Made by a program: the position numbers and the translations under genes
Notes under the pieces: model-generated
Databases searched by the model: none
Told to the model about the DNA's origin: nothing
What the model saw: the letters and a program-made list of their open reading frames with translations, nothing else
Part shown: piece after piece, positions 1 through 5,707 of the stretch
How positions within the stretch are numbered: position 1 is the first letter of the stretch
Layout of the letters: each line of letters begins with the position of its first letter
Assembly (NCBI GenBank): GCA_003224195.1
Contig: QHYP01000180.1
Location: 1 to 10,026 of the forward strand
DNA length: 10,026 bases
Reading direction: 5' to 3'
Origin: Acidobacteriota bacterium
GTDB taxonomy: Bacteria > Acidobacteriota > Terriglobia > Acidiferrales > UBA7541

Positions 1-159
1 GACGAGCTTCGGCCGCGCCGGGGGCCTTGGGGCTCGCGCAGGGGTTCCGGCTGAGGACTTGTTCTGCGCGAGGGCCAGCCAATCGCCTGCGGAGAGCAAA
101 GTCAGCACGATCACCGCGCCCGGCAAGATCCGTTTCCTCATTGGGCTGCGGCGAAACAT
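1..159 (-). CDS. N-terminus of a secreted or periplasmic protein (partial, runs off the left edge)
   Basis: Read on the minus strand from an ATG at 159, the frame stays open for 53 codons to the window edge. The first 32 residues form a textbook signal peptide: a short basic start (Arg3, Arg4, Arg8, Lys9, Arg10), a hydrophobic core at about residues 11-23, and a polar end with Ala-Leu-Ala-Gln at 29-32 that could be cut by signal peptidase I. After it comes a low-complexity stretch rich in Ala, Pro and Arg, typical of a linker before a mature domain. A GAGGTGG ribosome site lies at 168-162, directly upstream of ATG 159. A second in-frame ATG at 141 would also leave a working signal peptide. 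The gene is divergent from pyrR. The mature domain is outside the window, so its function cannot be stated. Confidence 0.6.
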   Translation of the reverse strand, partial: MFRRSPMRKRILPGAVIVLTLLSAGDWLALAQNKSSAGTPARAPRPPARPKLV

Positions 160-184
160 TTCCACCTCGTCCTGCGTGCGCGGC

Positions 185-193
185 AGTCTATCA
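185..193 (-). promoter_or_regulatory. Possible extended -10 promoter element for the secreted-protein gene
   Basis: The minus strand reads TGATAGACT here. This is a TGn motif followed by TAGACT, which matches 4 of 6 positions of the -10 consensus. Transcription would start near 178, about 20 bases before the ATG. No convincing -35 box is present at 17-18 bases. The core ATAGACTGC recurs in the much better promoter before the YHS gene at 7429-7458, which gives it some weight. Confidence 0.25.
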
Positions 194-229
194 CGAACGT
201 GTGAATGCTCCGCTTTTGCGCCTTATGCG

Positions 230-307
230 TTGACCGCTCGGCGGTCACACTCGAATTGACCGCCCGGCGGTCACACTTGAATTGACCGCTTCGCGGTCAC
301 CAATGAT
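230..307. repeat. Three tandem 26-base palindromic repeats before pyrR
   Basis: Units start at 230, 256 and 282. The first two are complete and almost identical over 26 bases; the third diverges after about 19 bases. Each unit contains TGACCGC, a three-base loop, then GCGGTCA: 231-247, 257-273 and 283-299. That is a perfect 7-bp stem each time, with loops TCG, CCG and TTC. The stems are unchanged while the loops vary, which suggests selection on the palindrome. Each unit also begins with TTGACC, which looks like a -35 box. They could be operator sites for a dimeric protein between the two divergent genes, or a dispersed hairpin element. A related set lies at 9211-9291, which favours the dispersed element. 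Confidence 0.8.
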
Positions 308-312
308 ACGAT
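282..312 (+). promoter_or_regulatory. Weak candidate promoter of pyrR-pyrBC, possibly giving a leaderless mRNA
   Basis: TTGACC at 282-287 matches 5 of 6 positions of the -35 consensus. TACGAT at 307-312 matches 4 of 6 of the -10 consensus, but the 19-base spacer is long. An overlapping AATGAT at 302-307 would leave only 14 bases. With the first choice, transcription would start at about 319-320, almost on the pyrR ATG at 322. That fits the absence of a ribosome site there. The -35 box is part of the third palindromic repeat, so anything binding the repeat would affect this promoter. Confidence 0.3.
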
Positions 313-321
313 TACGCAAAT

Positions 322-876
322 ATGCCCATCGTCGAGAAAGCGCAGTTGATGTCTGCGCCGGAGATTGACCGCACGCTCCACCGCCTGGCTCACGAGATCG
401 TCGAAAAGACCGGCGGAACAAAACATTTGGCGCTCATCGGCATCCGGCGCCGGGGGGTGCCCATCGCCCAGCGCATTGCCCAAGCCATGCGCGGAATTGA
501 CGGCGTCGAAGTGCCCGTCGGCATCCTTGATATTACGCTGTACCGCGACGACCTCTCCAAGGTCGCACCGCAAGCCGTGCTGCAGTCCTCGGACATTCCG
601 TTTGGCGTGGACGACATGGACCTGGTCTTGATGGACGACGTGCTCTACACCGGCCGGACGATCCGGGCGGCGATGAACGGCCTGTTCGACCTGGGCCGGC
701 CGCGGCGCATCCGCCTCTGCGTTTTGATCGACCGCGGCCACCGCGAGATGCCCATCGAGGCTCAGTTTATCGGGCGCACGGTCCAGACCTCGGACACGGA
801 GATCATTGAAGTGCGACTACACGAGGTGGATAGCGAGGAGCGCGTGATGCTTGTGGACCGCGTTGCCGGGAAATAG
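322..876 (+). CDS. pyrR: PyrR bifunctional pyrimidine operon regulator / uracil phosphoribosyltransferase
   Basis: 184 residues, close to the usual PyrR size of about 180. PyrR senses UMP and UTP and represses pyrimidine genes by binding their mRNA; it also converts uracil and PRPP to UMP. The PRPP-binding loop is clear at residues 103-115 (Met-Asp-Asp-Val-Leu-Tyr-Thr-Gly-Arg-Thr). The family stretches around DITLYRDDLSK (70-80) and VLIDRGHREMPI (134-145) match Bacillus PyrR from memory. The N-terminus from ATG 322 aligns with Bacillus PyrR without overhang, so this start is preferred over the in-frame ATG at 349. No Shine-Dalgarno sequence precedes it. It leads the pyrimidine operon, with pyrBC starting 14 bases after its stop. 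I see no attenuator hairpin of the Bacillus kind either before the gene or in that 14-base gap, so how PyrR acts here is open. Confidence 0.95.
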   Translation: MPIVEKAQLMSAPEIDRTLHRLAHEIVEKTGGTKHLALIGIRRRGVPIAQRIAQAMRGIDGVEVPVGILDITLYRDDLSKVAPQAVLQSSDIPFGVDDMDLVLMDDVLYTGRTIRAAMNGLFDLGRPRRIRLCVLIDRGHREMPIEAQFIGRTVQTSDTEIIEVRLHEVDSEERVMLVDRVAGK

Positions 877-881
877 ATGGC

Positions 882-888
882 GAGGAGG
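882..888 (+). promoter_or_regulatory. Ribosome binding site deciding the GTG start of pyrBC
   Basis: GAGGAGG is a near-perfect Shine-Dalgarno sequence, lying between the pyrR stop (874-876) and the GTG at 891. Only two bases separate it from the GTG, which is short, but no other in-frame start precedes the conserved ATCase sequence. An ATG at 877 is out of frame and meets a stop after five codons. Confidence 0.6.
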
Positions 889-890
889 AC

Positions 891-3140
891 GTGACCTACC
901 GCTTCCGCGACCTGCTGGCACTCGAACCGCTCAGCGCGGAAGAATTGAGCTTTTTGCTGGACCAGAGCAAGCCCTTCCAGGAAATTCAAAAACATCCGCT
1001 GAAGAAGCTGGCCACGCTGCGCGGCAAGACTGTTGCGCTGGCCTTTTTCGAAAACTCCACCCGCACACGGATCAGCTTCGGCGCGGCGGCTGCGCGCCTC
1101 GGCGCGGACACCATGAATCTGCAAGCCGAAGCCTCAAGCCTGAAAAAGGGCGAGTCGCTTTTGGACACGGTCCAGGCGTTGAACGCGATGAAGCCCGACG
1201 CGCTCGTGATGCGGCACGAAGCCTCGGGCGCGCCGGAATTCGTTGCCCGCCATCTGGACATTCCCGTCGTCAACGCAGGCGACGGCACGCACGAGCACCC
1301 CTCGCAGGGCCTGCTCGACGCCCTGACGATTCGCGATCGCAAGGGCACCATCGAAAATCTGAACGTGACTATTCTCGGCGACATCCTGCACAGCCGCGTG
1401 GCCCGCTCGAATATCCACCTGCTCGGCAAATTCGGCTGCCGCTTCACGCTGTGTTGCCCTCCGATGTGGGTGCCGAAGGAGCTCGAAAAAATCGGCCCGC
1501 CGGGCGCAAACATCCGGCGCGTAACTCGCATCGAGGAAGCCCTGGAAAACGCCGACGTGATTCTTCTTCTTCGCGTGCAGACCGAACGGCTCCATGAGCC
1601 GGCCATCTCAGCCGATGATTACATTCTGCTCTATCAATTGAACGCCGCGCGACTGCGGCTCGCCAAGCCGGGTGCCATCGTGTTGCATCCCGGGCCGATG
1701 AATCGCGGCATCGAGATATCTCCCGAGGTAGCCGATGGGCCGCAATCCTGCGTGCTCGAACAGGTGACCAACGGCGTGGCCGTGCGCATGGCAATCCTGT
1801 ATCTGCTCATTGGCGGCGCGGCGGACGACGTCCCGCCGTCGAGGCGCAACCCAGGGAATCCACGCATGCTGCTGATTAAGAACGGACGCGTCCTCGATCC
1901 AGCCGGCAAGACGGACGCCCAAAAAGATGTATTTCTCGACGGTGAGCGCATTGCCGAAGTCGGACCACATGGAAAAGTAGGCGCGCCGCCAGGGTGCGAA
2001 ATTTTCGACGCGAGCGGGCTGATCGTCGCACCGGGGTTCGTCGATCTGCACGCGCATCTGCGGGAGCCCGGCCAGGAATCGTCTGAAACCATCGAGACGG
2101 GCACGCGGGCGGCTGCTCGCGGCGGCTTTACCGCCGTTTGCTGCATGCCGAACACGAAGCCCGTGAACGACAACGCTTCCGTGACGCGCTTCATTCTCGA
2201 CCGCGCTCGCGCGGCGGCCAGCGCCCGCGTCTGGCCAATCGGCGCAGCATCCACCGGCAGCAAAGGCGAGGCAATCGCCGAAATCGGAGCGATGAAAGAG
2301 GCGGGAATCGTCGCCGTGAGCGACGACGGCAAACCGATCGCCACGGCGAAGCTCGCTCGCCAGGTGATGGAGTATTGCAGCGCGCTGGAACTGTCAGTCA
2401 TCGAACACGCGGAAGATGCATCGCTAGCCGCTGGCGCCGTGATGCGCGAGGGCGTGACGTCCACGCGGCTTGGCCTTCGCGGCATGCCCGCCGCGGCCGA
2501 GTCGGTCTGCGTGGCGCGCGATATTCAGCTTGCCGAACTCACGGGTGCGCATCTCCACATCGCGCATCTTTCGGCGAAGGCATCGCTCGACGAAGTTCGC
2601 CGCGCGAAGCAGCGCGGAGTGCGCATCACATGCGAAGTGACGCCGCACCATTTCACATTGATCGATGAAGACGTGAAATATGATTCGCGCTACAAAATGA
2701 ATCCTCCGCTCGCCGCGCGTGAAGACCGTGAGGCGCTACTCGCAGGACTAGCGGACGGGACGGTGGACGCCATCGCCACCGATCACGCGCCGCACGAGCC
2801 GGCATTGAAGGACGTGGAGTTCGACAAGGCGCCGTTTGGGATTACGGGCTTCGAGACGGCTTTATCGCTCGCTCTCGAACAGCTTGTGTGCGCAAAGCTC
2901 CTTCCGCTCATGCGCATGGTGGAACTGTTCACGACGGGTCCGGCCAACGTGCTCGGGATCGAGAGAAAAATCGCCGCTGGCCAGCCCGCCGACCTGACAA
3001 TTTTCTCGACGGATCATCCCTGGACGTTTCACGCCGCGGAATCCGCCAGCAAGTCCCGCAACACGCCCTTCGACGGCCGCGGCTTCCGCGGCGCGCCGAT
3101 GGCCACCATCGTCGCCGGTCAAATCGTCTTCCGCCATTAG
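891..3140 (+). CDS. pyrBC: Aspartate carbamoyltransferase - dihydroorotase fusion (PyrB-PyrC in one frame)
   Basis: One 749-codon frame holds two complete enzymes. Residues 1 to about 310 are ATCase, which joins carbamoyl phosphate and aspartate. It has the STRTR phosphate loop at 56-60, the Lys-Lys-Gly-Glu loop at 85-88, HPSQ at 136-139, RVQ at 229-231 and HPGPMNRG at 266-273. Residues 326-749 are a type I dihydroorotase, which closes carbamoyl aspartate to dihydroorotate. Counting from Met326 as 1, the metal ligands His62, His64, Asp154, His181, His234 and Asp306 are all present, as in the Aquifex enzyme. At 424 residues this half equals a normal stand-alone PyrC. Between the halves is a linker of about 15 residues rich in Pro, Arg and Asn, with no stop. 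An ATG at 1866 with AGGG nine bases upstream could also start PyrC alone. In the other two frames stops lie at 1873-1875 and 1877-1879, so one missed base in the GC-rich linker could create a false fusion of two overlapping genes. The enzyme identities are firm; the fusion is less so. Confidence 0.93.
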   Translation: MTYRFRDLLALEPLSAEELSFLLDQSKPFQEIQKHPLKKLATLRGKTVALAFFENSTRTRISFGAAAARLGADTMNLQAEASSLKKGESLLDTVQALNAMKPDALVMRHEASGAPEFVARHLDIPVVNAGDGTHEHPSQGLLDALTIRDRKGTIENLNVTILGDILHSRVARSNIHLLGKFGCRFTLCCPPMWVPKELEKIGPPGANIRRVTRIEEALENADVILLLRVQTERLHEPAISADDYILLYQLNAARLRLAKPGAIVLHPGPMNRGIEISPEVADGPQSCVLEQVTNGVAVRMAILYLLIGGAADDVPPSRRNPGNPRMLLIKNGRVLDPAGKTDAQKDVFLDGERIAEVGPHGKVGAPPGCEIFDASGLIVAPGFVDLHAHLREPGQESSETIETGTRAAARGGFTAVCCMPNTKPVNDNASVTRFILDRARAAASARVWPIGAASTGSKGEAIAEIGAMKEAGIVAVSDDGKPIATAKLARQVMEYCSALELSVIEHAEDASLAAGAVMREGVTSTRLGLRGMPAAAESVCVARDIQLAELTGAHLHIAHLSAKASLDEVRRAKQRGVRITCEVTPHHFTLIDEDVKYDSRYKMNPPLAAREDREALLAGLADGTVDAIATDHAPHEPALKDVEFDKAPFGITGFETALSLALEQLVCAKLLPLMRMVELFTTGPANVLGIERKIAAGQPADLTIFSTDHPWTFHAAESASKSRNTPFDGRGFRGAPMATIVAGQIVFRH
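1853..1868 (+). promoter_or_regulatory. Candidate internal ribosome site and ATG start of the PyrC part
   Basis: AGGG at 1853-1856 sits nine bases before the ATG at 1866. This ATG is exactly where stand-alone type I dihydroorotases begin (Met-Leu-Leu-Ile-Lys-Asn-Gly). Free PyrC could be made from here in addition to, or instead of, a fused product. Alternatively it is a relic of two formerly separate genes. Confidence 0.4.
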
Positions 3141-3150
3141 CCCTTGTTAT

Positions 3151-3756
3151 TCAACGGCGCTTGGCAAGAGCGACCCACGCGCCGAGGGCCGCGAGCTTCT
3201 CTTCCGCGCGCCACGGCCCGTCGTGCGATTCGCCCAATTCCGCGACCAGCCGCTTTACTTCCTTTTCGGAACGTCCCAGAGCAGTTGCTGCGGAACCATA
3301 GGCGGTCTTCTCGACAAACACGGCGCATGGAATCCCTTTCGACCGCAGCGCGTCTTCCAAAGACGTGCGGAAGAGCTGGCCCTCGAGCGCGTGGGCGCGG
3401 ATGTGATCGTTGTGCAGCGAAGCGGGATCCACCATGCTGCCCACGACCAGCCCCGCGGCGCGAACGGCACGCCCCGCGTCCTTTGACTGCTGCAAAAGTT
3501 CGGTCACAGAACGCGCCGCGGCGCGTTCGACTACCTTCCGCAACCTTTCCACCACTGTCTTGCCCTCTTTTTCAGGAAGCTCGAGCGCCGCGTGATACGG
3601 CTGCTTCGATTCGGGAACTGCCGGATCGGATAAGAGGACAGTGCCGCATTCGAGCAGGGTTGGCGAAGAGCCGCCACCGAGGATCACGGCGGTGGCCCAG
3701 CCCGACTTCACTCGGAAGCCGATTGCGGCGGTCACGGGCGTCGCGTCAGGGGCCAT
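3151..3756 (-). CDS. Conserved-looking protein of unknown function, possibly RNase H-like fold
   Basis: 201 residues, last gene of the thiD operon. An AGAAGGAAGGA ribosome site runs right up to ATG 3756, and the preceding gene stops only nine bases upstream, so the start is firm. No signal peptide or membrane segment is seen. Residues 10-26 look like a beta hairpin with a VKSGWA turn. Residues 116-150 (IRAHALEGQLF, then a helix, then a strand) are followed by an amphipathic C-terminus with WRAEEKLAALGAW at 182-194. This order loosely recalls RuvC/RNase H-fold proteins, whose first strand carries GxDxG-type residues and whose last helix carries acidic residues. Here the first-strand Asp is replaced (IGFRVKSG), so catalysis of the RuvC kind is doubtful. 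The resemblance is my inference and I do not recognise the family. It converges on pyrBC with only 10 bases between the stops. Confidence 0.8.
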   Translation of the reverse strand: MAPDATPVTAAIGFRVKSGWATAVILGGGSSPTLLECGTVLLSDPAVPESKQPYHAALELPEKEGKTVVERLRKVVERAAARSVTELLQQSKDAGRAVRAAGLVVGSMVDPASLHNDHIRAHALEGQLFRTSLEDALRSKGIPCAVFVEKTAYGSAATALGRSEKEVKRLVAELGESHDGPWRAEEKLAALGAWVALAKRR

Positions 3757-3765
3757 TCCTTCCTT

Positions 3766-4554
3766 CTATGCCGCGGGTGCCGAGAGCGGCCGTCTCTTCT
3801 GCAGCATACGCAAGATCCAGTATCCGGAGACGCCAGCGGCCAAGTGTTTGAGCGTGTGTCCGCTGACAAGCTGCCCTAGCGAGAAAATCTGGTGGTCAGC
3901 CGTTTCGCAGATCTTGGCGACGACGTAAAGACCAGCCACGACGAGCAGGTCCGATCCTCGCGTATAGCGTGCGGGCAATAGCAACGTGGCGAAGAGCGCC
4001 AGCACGGCGTAGACCTGCACCGCCGCATAGAGCCGCAGATCGCCCGCGCCGTGCTGTGCGCTTAAATGCCACTGAATCACGCTGCCCACGCCGACGGCGA
4101 TAAGAACCGGCAGCGACCAGAGGCCAAGCTGCACAGTGACGCGTTCCGCGATCATCGCCGCCACCAGCGGCATGAAAGCGAGCGTCATCGGCAGCCGGTC
4201 CCAGACAAGTCGCGCGTTATCCGGGGCCAGGTGATAGTAGACCGAGCCAAAACCCGTCAGCACCAAGCCGAGAAAAACAAGAATATATGGCCACCGCTCG
4301 CGCGCGTCGAGGAATTGCACCGCGCTCGACTTCCGAGCTAAAAATGCTAAACCCCACAGTCCGGCCACGAAAAATGCGACATTGGATGAAACGTCGCCGA
4401 AGTTCGGGATGCCAAGCCAACTGCGGTGATCGGCGAAGTGATGATAGGAAGGCGGCAGATCGGTCCGCGGAGCAAGCAGCGCTGCGCTTCCGATCAGCAC
4501 CGCGAGCGCCAGGAAGGGCCAGATGCCCGCGCGCCGCGAAAGCATCAGGCGCAT
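3766..4554 (-). CDS. CREST-superfamily (alkaline ceramidase-like) integral membrane hydrolase
   Basis: 262 residues from ATG 4554, with seven or eight hydrophobic spans (about 11-28, 56-74, 90-105, 123-137, 147-161, 179-193, 202-216, 233-250). The zinc-site pattern of the family is complete: Ser104, His108 four residues later, Asp119 eleven after that, and the His233-x3-His237 pair in the last span. These spacings equal those recalled for human ACER3 (Ser77, His81, Asp92, His217, His221). The family hydrolyses lipid amides such as ceramides in the membrane. The substrate here is unknown; a sphingolipid or other amide lipid is an inference. The start is uncertain. A TTG at 4563 overlaps the thiD stop, ATG 4554 follows it closely, and ATG 4545 is best placed for the GAAGG at 4561-4557. 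Translation coupled to thiD is likely. No link with thiamine is evident beyond co-transcription. Confidence 0.82.
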   Translation of the reverse strand: MRLMLSRRAGIWPFLALAVLIGSAALLAPRTDLPPSYHHFADHRSWLGIPNFGDVSSNVAFFVAGLWGLAFLARKSSAVQFLDARERWPYILVFLGLVLTGFGSVYYHLAPDNARLVWDRLPMTLAFMPLVAAMIAERVTVQLGLWSLPVLIAVGVGSVIQWHLSAQHGAGDLRLYAAVQVYAVLALFATLLLPARYTRGSDLLVVAGLYVVAKICETADHQIFSLGQLVSGHTLKHLAAGVSGYWILRMLQKRRPLSAPAA

Positions 4555-4559
4555 TGCCT

Positions 4560-5447
4560 TCAATGCGCGGCGGGTTCCGCCGCGGGGTGCAAGCCGTGCT
4601 GCGGCACTTCGTGAATTCCGCGTGCGGGCGGCTCGATGCGCTGGCGATAAAAATGGTCCAGCGGCAAGCGTCCCTTGCCGATCGCGTAGCTCTTTTCGAT
4701 GGCCTTCATCACGTAGGCCTTGGCAAGAGTTGCGGCTTCGCTGAGCGAGCGGCCCAAAGCGAGCTGGGCAGCCAGCGCCGAAGCGAACGCGCAGCCCGTG
4801 CCATGCGTGTTTTCGGTCTTCACGCGATCGCCGCCAAGCATAACCACTTCGTTCCCGTCGAAGAGCACGTCCACGGCTCGCTCCAAATGCCCGCCCTTGA
4901 CGATTACAGCCCGGGCTCCCATCTCCACGAGCTTCCTCGCTGCCGCTTCCATTTCCGCCGCGTCCTTGACGCTTGCGCCGGTGAGCGCCTCCGCTTCGTC
5001 AATGTTCGGCGTAATCACGCTCGCGCGCTTCATTAGTTCGGCGGTCAGGTATTTCACTCCTGCGCCATCCAGGAGTTCCGCGCCGCTCGACGATTTCAGG
5101 ACTGGATCGAGCACGACGTGCGCAATCGTATGCGCGTCGAGAAACTCCGCCACGGCCGCGGCGTTCGCGCGATTGCCGAGCATGCCGATCTTGACCGCGG
5201 CAATCTCCACGTCCTTTACCAGAACATCCAGCTGCGCGCGCAGCGTGGCGGCGGGCGTGAGGTGCAGATCCTGGACGCCCTGCGTGGATTGCACTGTCAG
5301 CGCGGTGATGGCCCCGACGCCGTAGCAGCCGTGCGCCGCGAACGTCTTCAGGTCCGCCGCGGTCCCGGCGCCGCAGGATGGATCAAAGCCAGCGATGGTC
5401 AGCAAAATCGGCGGGGCGGCGTTCGCATGGCTATTGTGATTGCTCAT
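4560..5447 (-). CDS. thiD: Hydroxymethylpyrimidine / phosphomethylpyrimidine kinase
   Basis: 295 residues; cytoplasmic ribokinase-fold enzyme that phosphorylates HMP to HMP-P and then HMP-PP for thiamine synthesis. From the ATG at 5447 the substrate-binding opening is at residues 14-31 (TIAGFDPSCGAGTAADLK). The middle carries VKIGML, VVLDPV and ITPNIDEAEALTG. Near the end, the NTHGTGC anion hole holds the catalytic Cys. E. coli ThiD is about 266 residues; the extra length is mainly a C-terminal tail of about 27 residues after the usual end, rich in Pro, His and Ala and probably disordered. The frame is open upstream to 5594, but that part has no homology-like content and only a TTG start, so ATG 5447 is preferred. 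The nearest ribosome-like site, AAGGA, is about 14 bases away, which is weak. It is the first gene of a three-gene operon. No TPP riboswitch signature is visible in the 260 bases upstream. Confidence 0.93.
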   Translation of the reverse strand: MSNHNSHANAAPPILLTIAGFDPSCGAGTAADLKTFAAHGCYGVGAITALTVQSTQGVQDLHLTPAATLRAQLDVLVKDVEIAAVKIGMLGNRANAAAVAEFLDAHTIAHVVLDPVLKSSSGAELLDGAGVKYLTAELMKRASVITPNIDEAEALTGASVKDAAEMEAAARKLVEMGARAVIVKGGHLERAVDVLFDGNEVVMLGGDRVKTENTHGTGCAFASALAAQLALGRSLSEAATLAKAYVMKAIEKSYAIGKGRLPLDHFYRQRIEPPARGIHEVPQHGLHPAAEPAAH

Positions 5448-5582
5448 TACGCTCGCGTTCGGTCCTTCTTGGCTTACCTTTTCTGGCTTCCGCGTTCTTC
5501 GGCGCGCGTGAAGCGAAAATTGCCGGCGACACTCTGCGCCTCGACACACAGAGCGAGCCGGCAAACTCGAATGTACGCAGAT

Positions 5583-5605
5583 TTTTTCTTGCAACGCAAG
5601 AAAAA
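5583..5605. repeat. Perfect 10-bp inverted repeat in the gdh-thiD gap
   Basis: TTTTTCTTGC and GCAAGAAAAA flank a three-base loop (AAC), giving an uninterrupted 10-bp stem. It lies 135-160 bases upstream of the thiD start and about 100 bases after the gdh stop, in a 260-base gap with no gene. On both strands the T run comes before the G/C core and the A run after it, the reverse of an intrinsic terminator. A protein-binding site or a leader hairpin is more likely than termination. The rest of the gap shows nothing I can name. Confidence 0.6.
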
Positions 5606-5707
5606 GTTTTGGGAAAAAGTGGGCGCCGACCGCGTCAGATCGGCTCGAAAGTTAGAAAGCGGCGATGGGTGAGGAATCCCCAGCAGGACTGCGGCGCAAC
5701 GGGCGCA

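Noticed and set aside
230..307. CRISPR-like array
   Set aside because: The 26-base units are directly adjacent with no spacers, and each is itself a palindrome. No cas genes are present.
851..1597. Long plus-strand frame overlapping pyrBC
   Set aside because: A composition shadow of the ATCase gene in another frame. It is rich in Arg, Gly and Pro and has no family features.
5448..5594. Upstream extension of thiD to a TTG at 5594
   Set aside because: It would add 49 Arg- and Ser-rich residues with no counterpart in ThiD, and it begins inside the palindrome. ATG 5447 places the family's N-terminus correctly.
5583..5605. Intrinsic terminator for gdhA
   Set aside because: On both strands the T run lies before the G/C core and the A run after it, the wrong order for termination.
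5448..5707. TPP riboswitch before thiD
   Set aside because: I looked on the minus strand for the conserved CUGAGA and the ACCUGAUCUGGAU-type element and found neither.
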